Assembly (NCBI GenBank): GCA_946616365.1
Contig: CAMOIX010000010.1
Coordinates: 1 to 64,000 of the forward strand
Direction of reading: 5' to 3'
DNA from: AC2028 sp002373595
GTDB taxonomy: Bacteria > Bacillota > Clostridia > Lachnospirales > Lachnospiraceae
DNA: 64,000 nt
The notes under the pieces were generated by a model. It was not told the DNA's origin. It did no database searches and saw only the letters and a list, made by a program, of their open reading frames with translations. Of this stretch, positions 35,977-43,932 are shown piece by piece (the stretch's first letter is position 1; each line of letters begins with the position of its first letter). A program made the translations under genes and the position numbers.

Positions 35977-38900
35977 ATGTCATCTGAGGATTATTTAAAC
36001 AGTTTGTTAAGAGGGATGGGTGTACCCATCGATATAGGTAACGAGCCGGAGCCTGAACCTGAAGCAGAAGTCAAATCTGTTCCGGAGGAGACTCCTGAAG
36101 TTGTAATCCCTGAAACTGTAATTCCTGAAACTGTAATTCCCGAAGAATCTGTATCTGAAAAGATAATTCCCGAAGCTGTTCCCGAACTTGATATTCCGGA
36201 AGAATCTGTTCCCGATGTGGTGCTTTCCGAAGAACCTGCAATTGACCTCGATATTCCGGATTTTGAGATGACTCAGGAGATGGCTGATATTCTTGCCGAT
36301 CTGGAATCTGCAGATATCCCTGTTGAACCTGAGCCGGGCGACGAACCCATTATAGCAGACGATTCCATTATAGCGGACGAGCCCATTATAGCCGATGAGC
36401 CTATCATAGCTGATGAGCCCGTGATCGAGGATATCGAAATCCCTTCAGATATTGAAAGCTCTTCAGATGATGAAATTTCGACCGGTTCCGACACTTCGAT
36501 TGAAGATTTCACGGCTGCTCATATAGATGATATTCCTGCGCCTGTATTTGGAGATGCGCAGTTTGATGTTCCCGATATCAAGATCGAATCAGCGCCCTCG
36601 CTTGAGCCGGTATCCGATGAACCGGTTTCTGCAGAGGAGTTGGATGCTGATATTGCTGATATAATGTCGGCACTCATGCCTTCGATGACCGAGGAGACTC
36701 CTGCAACCGAGGAAATGACGATACCTGAGGATGTTGTAATTCCTGAGGACATATCTATCCCTGAAGACATAGCAATACCCGAAGATATCACTATTCCTGA
36801 AGATGTTGCGATACCCGAAGATATCACTATCCCTAAAGACATTGCGATACCCGAAGATATCACTATTCCTGAAGAAGTTGCGATACCCGAAGATATCACT
36901 ATTCCTGAAGAAGTTGCGATACCTGAAGATATCACTATCCCTGAAGATTTGGCAATTCCCGAGGATATTTCCGAGACGCCCGTGATGGCAGATGAACCTG
37001 TTATCTCAGACGAGCCCATCACAGCGGATGAGATGTCAGCAGCTGATATCGAAAGCTTGCTTGCTGATCTTCCCGGAATTTCGGATGCTCCCGCAGATGA
37101 AATTCCTGCAGACGAAATTCCTATGGATGAAATTCCCATAGAGGATATGCCCATAGAGGATATGCCTGTTACGGATATCCCTATGGATGATATGCAAATC
37201 TCTGACATCCCCATGGATGATCTTGCAATAACCGACGAGCCTGTAATCAGCGATGATCTTGCAATAACCGACGAGCCTGTAATCAACGACGATCTTGCAA
37301 TAACCGACGAGCCTGTAATCAGCGATGATCTTGCTATTACTGATGAACCCATGATCGCAGACGGACCGGTTACAACCGATGAGCCCGTTTTGTCGGATGC
37401 ACCGACTGACGAAGATGACGGAATGGGCGATATCGAAGCACTTCTTGCCAAAGCACAGGAAGAAGGTACAACCGAGGCCGACACTGCCGATTCCGGTATT
37501 TCCGATTTTTCGCTGGATGATCTTCTTGGAAATGTAGGCGACGAAGCAGGCCGGGATATCGCTGACATGCTTGAGAAGTCCGACAATAATGAAGCTGTAA
37601 ACGGTGAGATAGAAGCTCTTCTTAATGCGTCAGAAGAGGATTTGCCTCCTCTTGATGAACCTTTGGATGCCGCTGAAACCGGTGCTCCCATGACCAAGGA
37701 AGAGAAGGCCGCTGAAAAGAAGAGACTTAAGGAAGAAAAGAAGGAAGCAAGAAAGAAGGTCAAGGAAGAGAAAGCCAGACTTAAAGCCGAAAAGAAAGCG
37801 GCAAAGAAAAACAAGGGCAAAGAGGGGCTTTCGGAAGAAGAGGCTGCTATAGCAGAACTTGCTATAGGTATGGATGATAATGAAGTACCTGATCCTATGA
37901 GCACTTTCGACAGTGATGTCGACATGCTGCTTGCAGGCGCTACGGAAGCGGCACTTGCTGAGCCTGACGATGCTCTCGAACAGGTTCCTTTCCCCGATCT
38001 GGAGGACTTTGGTACGGAAGTCCGTGACGAGTCGGACTCTCTTGCGGACATCATAGGTTCCGAGTTCTCGGATATACTTGATACTCCTGCAGAAGTCGAG
38101 GATATCCCTGATCTTAGGGAGCAGAATAAAGAAGCTGCTCTTGAGGATCTGCTTGAAGATAAAGCTGACGGGGAGAAGAAGAAAAAGAAGAGTCTCTTTG
38201 CAAAGATACTCGATCTGTTCTCTGAGGAGATTGATGATGAAGAGGAAGAGTCATCCGATAAGGAGGCGCTCATTCTCTCCGATGAAAATGCTGAGATAAT
38301 CGAAGACCTCGACAAGGAAGCCGAGGACGGGAAGAAAGGCAAAAAAGGAAAGAAAGACAAGAAGGGAAAGAAGGGCAAGAAAGGCGACAAACCCGAAGGC
38401 GAAGAGGGAGAAGAAGGCGAAGAAGGAGAAGCAGCTCCCAAGAAAGCCAAGAAGGAAAAGAAACCTAAGAAGGAAAAGCCGCCTAAGGAGCCTGAAGCAC
38501 CCGGAAAGAGACTAAATAAAAAGATCGTTATAGCGATCATCGCTTCGTGCGCATCGCTTGCAGTTGTACTCTTCCTTATTACGAGTTTTGCAAGCAACTT
38601 CTCCAGCAAAAAGTCTGCGAGAAATGCATATTACAGCGGTGATTATCAGACCTGTTATCAGAATCTCATCGGCAAATCCCTTACCGAGACCGAGGAAGTC
38701 ATGTTTAACAGATCGGAGTGCATACTCAGGATCAGGCTCTGGATGAGAGAATATGAGATACTTCTCGAAGAGTCAGAGGTCAGAGCACTTGATTCGCTTG
38801 TTCAGTCGATCAATGATTATCCGGAACTCTATGCATCTGCTGTTAAGTGGAACTGCGAGAGTGATGTAACCGAAGTTTACGGCAAGATGGTTGATATCTT

Positions 38901-39126
38901 AAATGACAGATATCATATCACTCCCGAACAGGCGCTTGAGATCGCTGCGGATCCGGACGATGTATCATACACCAGAAAGATAACGGCATTGGCGGAAGGC
39001 AAAGAATACGGATCTTGGGATGCGGGATACGGCATAACGGAAACTGTACCCGAGCCTAAGAAGACTGAGGATGTTCTTCCCGAGGAGAATGATATATCGG
39101 ATAATACCAAATACGTGGATAACTGA
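35977..39126 (+). CDS. Acidic hexapeptide-repeat single-pass membrane protein
   Basis: Not a recognised family. About 1049 residues starting MSSEDYLNSLLRGMG; GGAGA lies 6 bases before this ATG. Residues 20-480 are dominated by Pro/Ile/Glu/Asp repeats with a six-residue period (IPEDIT, DEPIIA, DDLAIT types). Then come a Lys/Glu coiled-coil-like run (about 570-610), further acidic stretches, a Lys-rich tract, one membrane helix (about 850-872), and a 175-residue C-terminal domain with TPR-like helices (ARNAYYSGDYQTCYQNL) that would face outside. Such composition suggests an extended, disordered cytoplasmic arm, perhaps binding basic partners. That role is inference. Confidence 0.7.
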   Translation: MSSEDYLNSLLRGMGVPIDIGNEPEPEPEAEVKSVPEETPEVVIPETVIPETVIPEESVSEKIIPEAVPELDIPEESVPDVVLSEEPAIDLDIPDFEMTQEMADILADLESADIPVEPEPGDEPIIADDSIIADEPIIADEPIIADEPVIEDIEIPSDIESSSDDEISTGSDTSIEDFTAAHIDDIPAPVFGDAQFDVPDIKIESAPSLEPVSDEPVSAEELDADIADIMSALMPSMTEETPATEEMTIPEDVVIPEDISIPEDIAIPEDITIPEDVAIPEDITIPKDIAIPEDITIPEEVAIPEDITIPEEVAIPEDITIPEDLAIPEDISETPVMADEPVISDEPITADEMSAADIESLLADLPGISDAPADEIPADEIPMDEIPIEDMPIEDMPVTDIPMDDMQISDIPMDDLAITDEPVISDDLAITDEPVINDDLAITDEPVISDDLAITDEPMIADGPVTTDEPVLSDAPTDEDDGMGDIEALLAKAQEEGTTEADTADSGISDFSLDDLLGNVGDEAGRDIADMLEKSDNNEAVNGEIEALLNASEEDLPPLDEPLDAAETGAPMTKEEKAAEKKRLKEEKKEARKKVKEEKARLKAEKKAAKKNKGKEGLSEEEAAIAELAIGMDDNEVPDPMSTFDSDVDMLLAGATEAALAEPDDALEQVPFPDLEDFGTEVRDESDSLADIIGSEFSDILDTPAEVEDIPDLREQNKEAALEDLLEDKADGEKKKKKSLFAKILDLFSEEIDDEEEESSDKEALILSDENAEIIEDLDKEAEDGKKGKKGKKDKKGKKGKKGDKPEGEEGEEGEEGEAAPKKAKKEKKPKKEKPPKEPEAPGKRLNKKIVIAIIASCASLAVVLFLITSFASNFSSKKSARNAYYSGDYQTCYQNLIGKSLTETEEVMFNRSECILRIRLWMREYEILLEESEVRALDSLVQSINDYPELYASAVKWNCESDVTEVYGKMVDILNDRYHITPEQALEIAADPDDVSYTRKITALAEGKEYGSWDAGYGITETVPEPKKTEDVLPEENDISDNTKYVDN
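36340..36429 (+). repeat. 18-bp period tandem coding repeat (DEPIIA)
   Basis: Five tandem 18-bp units encoding DEPIIA, DDSIIA, DEPIIA, DEPIIA, DEPVIE inside the acidic repeat protein. Synonymous differences between units (ATT ATA GCA versus ATC ATA GCT) show that they are not all recent copies. Confidence 0.8.
36721..36972 (+). repeat. Tandem coding repeat, 14 hexapeptides (IPEDxx)
   Basis: Fourteen successive hexapeptides of IPED/IPEE/IPKD type (84 residues, 249-332). At DNA level there is an 18-bp period with a clearer 36-bp superperiod, in which GATATCACTAT(T/C)CCTGAAG alternates with GTTGCGATACCCGAA. This suggests expansion by unit duplication, and the number of units could vary between strains. 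Confidence 0.9.
37216..37359 (+). repeat. 36-bp tandem coding repeat (DDLAITDEPVIS)
   Basis: Four 36-bp units encoding DDLAITDEPVIS, with two of the last units slightly diverged (VIN, MIA). Units 1-3 are nearly identical in DNA, so this block looks like the most recent expansion in the gene. Confidence 0.88.
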
Positions 39127-39127
39127 T

Positions 39128-39733
39128 ATGATTGCTATCGTCGATTATGATGCAGGAAATATAAAGAGCGTTGAAAAAGCACTTCAGTTTCTCGGAGCTG
39201 AAGCAATCCTTACCGGAGAAAGAGAGAGGATACTGTCTGCTGACAAGGTTATCCTTCCCGGTGTCGGTGCATTCGGCGATGCTATGGAAAAACTCCATAG
39301 GTCAGGTCTTGATGATACACTTAAGGAAGTTGCAAAAAGGGGTATTCCTCTTCTGGGAATATGTCTTGGATTGCAGCTTCTTTTTGATGAGAGCGAAGAG
39401 AGCCCGGGAGTCGGCGGATTGTCTATTTTGAAAGGAAAGATAAAAAGGATACCTGCCACCGAGGGACTTAGCGTTCCACAGATTGGATGGAACGATCTGG
39501 AGTATCCCAATAAGGGAAGACTTTTTGAGGGTGTTCCTGAAGGCACATATGTTTATTTTGTACACTCGTATTATCTTGAAGCCGACGATCCGGGTATTGT
39601 AACTGCTACATGCGATTACGGAGTTACCGTTCAGGCTTCGGTGGAATCGGGTAATGTATTTGCGATGCAGTTCCATCCGGAAAAGAGTTCCGGGCAGGGG
39701 CTTGCAATGCTTAAGAATTTCACTCTTATCTGA
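39128..39733 (+). CDS. hisH: Imidazole glycerol phosphate synthase glutaminase subunit
   Basis: Class I glutamine amidotransferase (201 residues) supplying ammonia to HisF in histidine synthesis. DYDAGNIKSVEKAL at the start, the nucleophile-elbow cysteine in LLGICLGLQLLF, and the His-Glu pair in FHPEKSS are all present. I chose ATG 39128, one base after the previous stop. An in-frame upstream start would add 19 residues from the previous gene's reading region. hisF follows 17 bases later; the rest of the his pathway is not in the window. Confidence 0.95.
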   Translation: MIAIVDYDAGNIKSVEKALQFLGAEAILTGERERILSADKVILPGVGAFGDAMEKLHRSGLDDTLKEVAKRGIPLLGICLGLQLLFDESEESPGVGGLSILKGKIKRIPATEGLSVPQIGWNDLEYPNKGRLFEGVPEGTYVYFVHSYYLEADDPGIVTATCDYGVTVQASVESGNVFAMQFHPEKSSGQGLAMLKNFTLI

Positions 39734-39750
39734 AGAACAAAGAGGTTACG

Positions 39751-40509
39751 ATGCATACCAAAAGAGTTATCCCGTGTCTGGATGTTAAAGACGGGAGAGT
39801 CGTAAAGGGAATAAAGTTTGTCAATCTTCGTGATGCGGGAGATCCCGCGGAGGTTTCTTCGGCTTATGACAAAGCGGGAGCCGATGAGGTTGTATTTCTT
39901 GATATCACTGCATCGAGCGATAACAGATCCACACAGCTTGCGTGGGTTAGGGATGTTGCATCCAAGCTGTTTATTCCTTTTACCGTAGGCGGAGGAATAC
40001 GCACTACGGATGATTTCAAAGCGATATTGCGAGAGGGTGCGGATAAGATAGCTGTCAATTCAGCTGCTATCATGAATCCGAATCTTATCAGTGAGGCTGC
40101 ACTTAAGTTTGGTTCTCAATGTGTTGTTGTAGCTATAGATGCCAAAAGACGTGAGAACGGAGACGGCTGGACGATATATAAAAACGGCGGAAGAGTTGAT
40201 ATGAATATCGATGCTGTTGAATGGGCAGCCAGGGCGGTTTCGCTCGGAGCAGGTGAGATACTTCTTACAAGCATGGATGCGGACGGAACCAAGGCCGGAT
40301 ATGATACCGAACTTACCAAAGCTGTTGCGGAAGCGGTGAGTGTACCTGTTATCGCTTCCGGAGGAGCCGGTGAACTGTCGCATTTTTATGATGCGCTTGA
40401 GGTCGGTGCAGACGCTGTATTGGCTGCATCCCTTTTCCACTACAAAGAGCTTGAGATAAGGGAAGTAAAAGAGTATCTCAAAGAACGCGGAGTGGCTGTC
40501 AGATTATGA
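39751..40509 (+). CDS. hisF: Imidazole glycerol phosphate synthase cyclase subunit
   Basis: TIM-barrel cyclase (252 residues) that with HisH converts PRFAR to imidazole glycerol phosphate and AICAR. The family start RVIPCLDVKDGRVVKG, including the catalytic aspartate of CLDV, and TSMDADGTKAGYD with the second catalytic aspartate are intact. Its end overlaps ung by 4 bases. Confidence 0.97.
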   Translation: MHTKRVIPCLDVKDGRVVKGIKFVNLRDAGDPAEVSSAYDKAGADEVVFLDITASSDNRSTQLAWVRDVASKLFIPFTVGGGIRTTDDFKAILREGADKIAVNSAAIMNPNLISEAALKFGSQCVVVAIDAKRRENGDGWTIYKNGGRVDMNIDAVEWAARAVSLGAGEILLTSMDADGTKAGYDTELTKAVAEAVSVPVIASGGAGELSHFYDALEVGADAVLAASLFHYKELEIREVKEYLKERGVAVRL

Positions 40510-41180
40510 GTATGATCGATAATGACTGGCTGGATGCCGTCAGTCCTGAATTTGGAAAAGATTACTATAAGCAGCTTTATGTATTTCTAAAGAAAGAGTA
40601 TTCGGAAAGACAGATTTTCCCGCCTTCCGATGATATTTTTAAGGCATTTCATTTAACTCCTCTTTCAAAAGTAAAAGTAGTCATCATCGGTCAGGATCCT
40701 TATCACGGAGACGGACAGGCAGAAGGCCTGTGCTTTTCGGTGCACAAGGGTATCGATACGCCGAGATCTCTTGTAAATATCTATAAAGAACTTCACGACG
40801 ACGTCGGATGTTATATACCTAACAACGGAAGCCTGGTAAAGTGGGCTGAACAGGGAGTGCTTTTGCTCAATACGGTTTTGACCGTAAGAGCACATGAAGC
40901 TTTTTCGCACAGAGGGAAAGGCTGGGAACAGTTTACCGATGCGTGTATCAGGGCGGTAAACGATCAGGACAGACCTGTGGTTTTCTTACTCTGGGGAAGA
41001 CCTGCCGGTGAGAAGGCATCGCTTCTGAATAATCCCAAACATCTTGTGCTTACTGCGGCTCATCCGAGTCCTTTGTCGGCATCGAGAGGATTTTTCGGAT
41101 GCAGGCATTTCAGTAAAACGAATGAATTTCTGATCCGGCACGGAGAAACTCCGATTGACTGGCAGATAGAAAATATATGA
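40506..41180 (+). CDS. ung: Uracil-DNA glycosylase
   Basis: Family 1 uracil-DNA glycosylase (224 residues). The water-activating loop GQDPYHGDGQAEG carries D64, and the C-terminal HPSPLSASRGFFG carries the catalytic histidine. Length is standard. ATGA overlap with hisF. Confidence 0.96.
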   Translation: MSMIDNDWLDAVSPEFGKDYYKQLYVFLKKEYSERQIFPPSDDIFKAFHLTPLSKVKVVIIGQDPYHGDGQAEGLCFSVHKGIDTPRSLVNIYKELHDDVGCYIPNNGSLVKWAEQGVLLLNTVLTVRAHEAFSHRGKGWEQFTDACIRAVNDQDRPVVFLLWGRPAGEKASLLNNPKHLVLTAAHPSPLSASRGFFGCRHFSKTNEFLIRHGETPIDWQIENI

Positions 41181-41211
41181 TATACGCGGTAACGCGAGGC
41201 AGGAGAGAATC

Positions 41212-42504
41212 ATGAAAAAACCTTTTGTAACCAAAGAGCAGATCGAAGAGATAGTAAAAACTTATCCGACTCCTTTTCATCTCTATGATGAAAAAGGAAT
41301 CCGTGAGAATGCCAAAGCTGTTAAGGAAGCTTTTGCCTGGAATCCCGGATATAAAGAATTTTTTGCAGTAAAGGCTACTCCCAATCCGTTTATCATAGAC
41401 ATCCTCAGAGATTATGGATGCGGATGCGATTGTGCGTCTCTTACGGAGCTTGAGATGGCACATGCAATGGGCATACCCGGAGAGGATATCATGTTCAGTT
41501 CAAATGATACTCCTGCACTTGAGTATGCGTACGCTGCCAAGATCGGCGCCACCATTAACCTTGATGATTTCACTCATATCGATTTCCTCGAGGAGGCCGC
41601 AGGGGCTATTCCCAAGACCATCAGTATGAGGTACAATCCCGGCGGAATATACGAAGTCAGCAACGGTATCATGGACAATCCTCAGGATGCAAAATACGGC
41701 TTCACCAAGAAGCAGCTCTTTGATGGTACGGAGATCCTTATGAAAAAAGGTGCCGAGCATTTCGGTATCCATGCTTTTCTTGTGAGCAATACCGTAACTA
41801 ACGATTATTATCCTGCACTTGCCAGAGACCTTTTTGCTCTCGCCAAGGAACTGAAGGAAAAAACCGGAGCGCATGTAGCATTTATCAATCTCTCCGGAGG
41901 TGTCGGAGTGGCATACAGACCCGATCAGACGCCCAATGATATCAGAGTGATCGGGGAGGGCGTAAGAAAGGCGTACGAAGAGATACTTGTTCCTGCGGGC
42001 ATGGGAGATGTTGCTATATATACCGAGATGGGCAGATTTATGCTTGCTCCTTACGGACATCTCGTTACCAAGGCTATCCATGAGAAGCATACTTACAAGG
42101 AGTATATAGGAGTCGATGCATGCGCGGTCAATCTTATGAGACCTGCAATGTACGGCGCGTACCACCACATAACAGTTCTCGGAAAGGAGAATGCTCCCTG
42201 TGATCACAGATATGATGTGACGGGGTCTCTTTGCGAGAATAATGACAAATTCGCTATAGACAGAGATCTTCCCGAGATTGAGATGGGAGACTATCTGGTG
42301 ATCCATGAGGCCGGAGCACATGGCTACTCGATGGGATACAACTATAACGGCAAACTTAAGAGTGCGGAGCTTTTGCTTAAAGAAGACGGATCGGTGCAGC
42401 TTATCAGACGTGCCGAGGAGCCCAAGGATTATTATGCAACATTTGATCAGTTCCCTATCTATGAAAAACTCCTTGCAGCTGATAAAGAATCGGGTCGTAA
42501 ATGA
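41212..42504 (+). CDS. lysA: Diaminopimelate decarboxylase
   Basis: PLP enzyme of the alanine-racemase fold making lysine from meso-diaminopimelate (430 residues). The Schiff-base lysine is K54 in FFAVKATPNP; the Gly-rich INLSGGVG phosphate site and C341 in SLCENND are present. AGGAGAG precedes the ATG. The related carboxynorspermidine decarboxylase is a possible alternative, but the length and motifs fit LysA better. It overlaps the next gene by 4 bases. Confidence 0.88.
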   Translation: MKKPFVTKEQIEEIVKTYPTPFHLYDEKGIRENAKAVKEAFAWNPGYKEFFAVKATPNPFIIDILRDYGCGCDCASLTELEMAHAMGIPGEDIMFSSNDTPALEYAYAAKIGATINLDDFTHIDFLEEAAGAIPKTISMRYNPGGIYEVSNGIMDNPQDAKYGFTKKQLFDGTEILMKKGAEHFGIHAFLVSNTVTNDYYPALARDLFALAKELKEKTGAHVAFINLSGGVGVAYRPDQTPNDIRVIGEGVRKAYEEILVPAGMGDVAIYTEMGRFMLAPYGHLVTKAIHEKHTYKEYIGVDACAVNLMRPAMYGAYHHITVLGKENAPCDHRYDVTGSLCENNDKFAIDRDLPEIEMGDYLVIHEAGAHGYSMGYNYNGKLKSAELLLKEDGSVQLIRRAEEPKDYYATFDQFPIYEKLLAADKESGRK

Positions 42505-43574
42505 GATATCCTGAGTTTCTGAAAAAAGGAGATACCATCGGATTTCCCGCACCTTCATTTGGATGCAGCATTGATCCTTATAGGACACTCTTTAATAATG
42601 CGTTAAAGACCTTTTCAGAGAAGTGCTTTACAGCTAAACCCGGTGAAAATGCTTACAAATGCGATGGAATCGGGATCAGCAGTCTTCCGGAGAATTGTGC
42701 AAGAGAATTTTGTGAGATGTGGAAAGACCCTTCGCTGTGTGCGCTTATTTCGTGCGGTGGCGGAGAACTTATGTGTGAGATACTTCCGTATATCGATTGG
42801 AAGGGGATAAAAAGCAGTCCTGCAAAGATCTTTCAGGGGTATTCCGATAATACAAATCTCGTATATACGCTTGCAACTATATGCGATACCGCAAGCGTTT
42901 ATGGTATAGGTGCGGCTGACTTTGGAATGGAGCCATGGCATGATTCCATAAAGGATTCATTTGACCTTTTGTGCGGAGAAAAGTTGTCTTTTAAATCATA
43001 TGAAAGATTCGAAAGAGAATCGCTCAAGAGTGAGGAGAATCCGCTTGCCACTCTGAATGATACGGAAGAGCACATCCATGGGGCGTATATCCCTGCTTCT
43101 GACAGGAATACTCAGGCGAAGCTTATTTTTGACGCAAGAGAGCAGCATGAGGACGTTGCTTTTGAGGGCAGACTTATAGGAGGATGCCTTGACTGTCTGG
43201 CCAATTTAGTCGGAACAAAATTCGATAAAACTGCTGATTTCCTTGAAAAATACAAGGACGACGGGTTTGTATGGTTCCTTGAGAGTTGTGATCTCAATGT
43301 TTATTCTATAAGAAGAGCTATGTGGCAGCTCGAAAATGCGGGTTGGTTTAAGTACGCGAAAGGATTCATATTCGGGAGAGCACTAAACGGAGAGGAGATG
43401 TTCGGACTTAACTGCTTTGATGCCGAACTGGAAACCGTAAAAAAACTTGGTGTTCCTGCAATCCTTGATGCTGATATAGGGCATGTCAAGCCCATGATCC
43501 CGATAATCTGCGGAAGTATGGGAAAAATCAGCCTTATAGGCAATAAGATGACTCTTGAGATGTACTTGCGATAG
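42501..43574 (+). CDS. S66 family (LD-carboxypeptidase/MccF-like) protein, nucleophile unclear
   Basis: 357 residues of the S66 peptidase fold, whose members cut the L,D bond in murein tetrapeptide or hydrolyse microcin C. GFPAPSFG at the start, FQGYSDNTNL, GGCLDCLANLVGT and the C-terminal DIGHVKPMIPI (catalytic His) are visible, as is the acidic WFLES segment. Where relatives have G-G-x-x-S with the nucleophile, this reads G87-G-E-L-M91, so serine appears to be replaced by methionine. It follows lysA with a 4-base overlap, which would suit a peptidoglycan-related role. Activity as a hydrolase is doubtful. Confidence 0.75.
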   Translation: MRYPEFLKKGDTIGFPAPSFGCSIDPYRTLFNNALKTFSEKCFTAKPGENAYKCDGIGISSLPENCAREFCEMWKDPSLCALISCGGGELMCEILPYIDWKGIKSSPAKIFQGYSDNTNLVYTLATICDTASVYGIGAADFGMEPWHDSIKDSFDLLCGEKLSFKSYERFERESLKSEENPLATLNDTEEHIHGAYIPASDRNTQAKLIFDAREQHEDVAFEGRLIGGCLDCLANLVGTKFDKTADFLEKYKDDGFVWFLESCDLNVYSIRRAMWQLENAGWFKYAKGFIFGRALNGEEMFGLNCFDAELETVKKLGVPAILDADIGHVKPMIPIICGSMGKISLIGNKMTLEMYLR

Positions 43575-43594
43575 GTCACTATTTATGATATTCT
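43566..43594 (+). promoter_or_regulatory. Promoter of tRNA-Leu
   Basis: -35 TTGCGA (43566-43571), overlapping the stop of the preceding gene, a 17-base spacer and -10 TATTCT (43589-43594). The tRNA begins 16 bases after the -10. Confidence 0.6.
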
Positions 43595-43609
43595 ATACAG
43601 CGGTTTTGC

Positions 43610-43692
43610 GCCGGTGTGTCGGAATGGCAGACGATGCAGACTCAAAATCTGTTGTGGGTAACCACGTGCGGGTTCAAGTCCCGCCACCGGCA
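43610..43692 (+). tRNA. tRNA-Leu (CAA)
   Basis: Acceptor stem GCCGGTG (43610-43616) pairs with CACCGGC (43685-43691), discriminator A at 43692. The anticodon stem encloses loop CTCAAAA with CAA at 43643-43645, reading UUG. A long variable arm (TGTGGGTAACCACG region) marks a type II tRNA. The T arm contains GGTTCAAGTCC. The 3' CCA is not encoded (TCA follows), so it must be added by the CCA enzyme. Confidence 0.95.
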
Positions 43693-43732
43693 TCACGAAA
43701 AAATCCCCGCTTAGGCGGGGTTTTTTCGTGAT
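43692..43732 (+). terminator. Terminator after tRNA-Leu
   Basis: Very long hairpin: ATCACG, six A and CCCCGC pair with GCGGGG, six T and CGTGAT around a TTAG loop, with one bulged T. The A and T tracts flank a GC core, so it could terminate in both directions. Confidence 0.9.
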
Positions 43733-43743
43733 CTGAGTTCCGT

Positions 43744-43778
43744 CGGGACTTGAACCCATTCAACGTCCCGCCACCGGC
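43744..43778 (+). repeat. Duplicated and inverted tRNA-Leu 3'-end fragments
   Basis: 43744-43757 is the exact reverse complement of the tRNA T-arm sequence 43670-43683. 43759-43778 repeats the last 19 bases of the tRNA in direct orientation with one extra C. The two together form a hairpin (CGGGAC-TTGAA, loop CCCA, TTCAA-C-GTCCCG). It looks like a scar of integration at the tRNA 3' end or of a local inverted duplication. No integrase gene is nearby. Confidence 0.75.
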
Positions 43779-43832
43779 TAATTGACACTCTGTCAATCGA
43801 TGCTCTCGACACCCCATAAACCCCGTGTTTTC

Positions 43833-43861
43833 TTGCGATTAAGCCGTTTTTATGGTATTAT
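43833..43861 (+). promoter_or_regulatory. Promoter of the diguanylate cyclase gene
   Basis: -35 TTGCGA (43833-43838), 17-base spacer, -10 TATTAT (43856-43861). A small hairpin in the leader (43874-43896, GCG-TACATA, loop TTTC, TATGTA, bulged T, CGC) lies just after the expected transcription start. The remaining part of the 43575-43932 gap holds only the tRNA, its terminator and scar, and a 7-bp inverted repeat at 43781-43797. Confidence 0.6.
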
Positions 43862-43932
43862 ATTTCTTGGTTTGCGTACATATTTCTATGTATCGCGCGT
43901 TGTTTTGTGCGGATTTTTGATTAGGGAGATAT

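Noticed and set aside
36721..36972. Regular repeats that could suggest a CRISPR array
   Set aside because: The units are contiguous, in frame, without spacers, and encode IPEDxx hexapeptides within a long coding frame. No cas genes are nearby.
36519..38609. A 696-residue open frame on the minus strand inside the acidic repeat gene, rich in Ser, Gly and Ile
   Set aside because: It mirrors the plus-strand repeats, and its composition follows from the D/E/P/I codons read backwards. There is no ribosome site or promoter, and the plus-strand gene has both.
43744..43778. A second tRNA gene after tRNA-Leu
   Set aside because: Only T-arm and acceptor 3' pieces are present, partly inverted; there is no anticodon or D arm.
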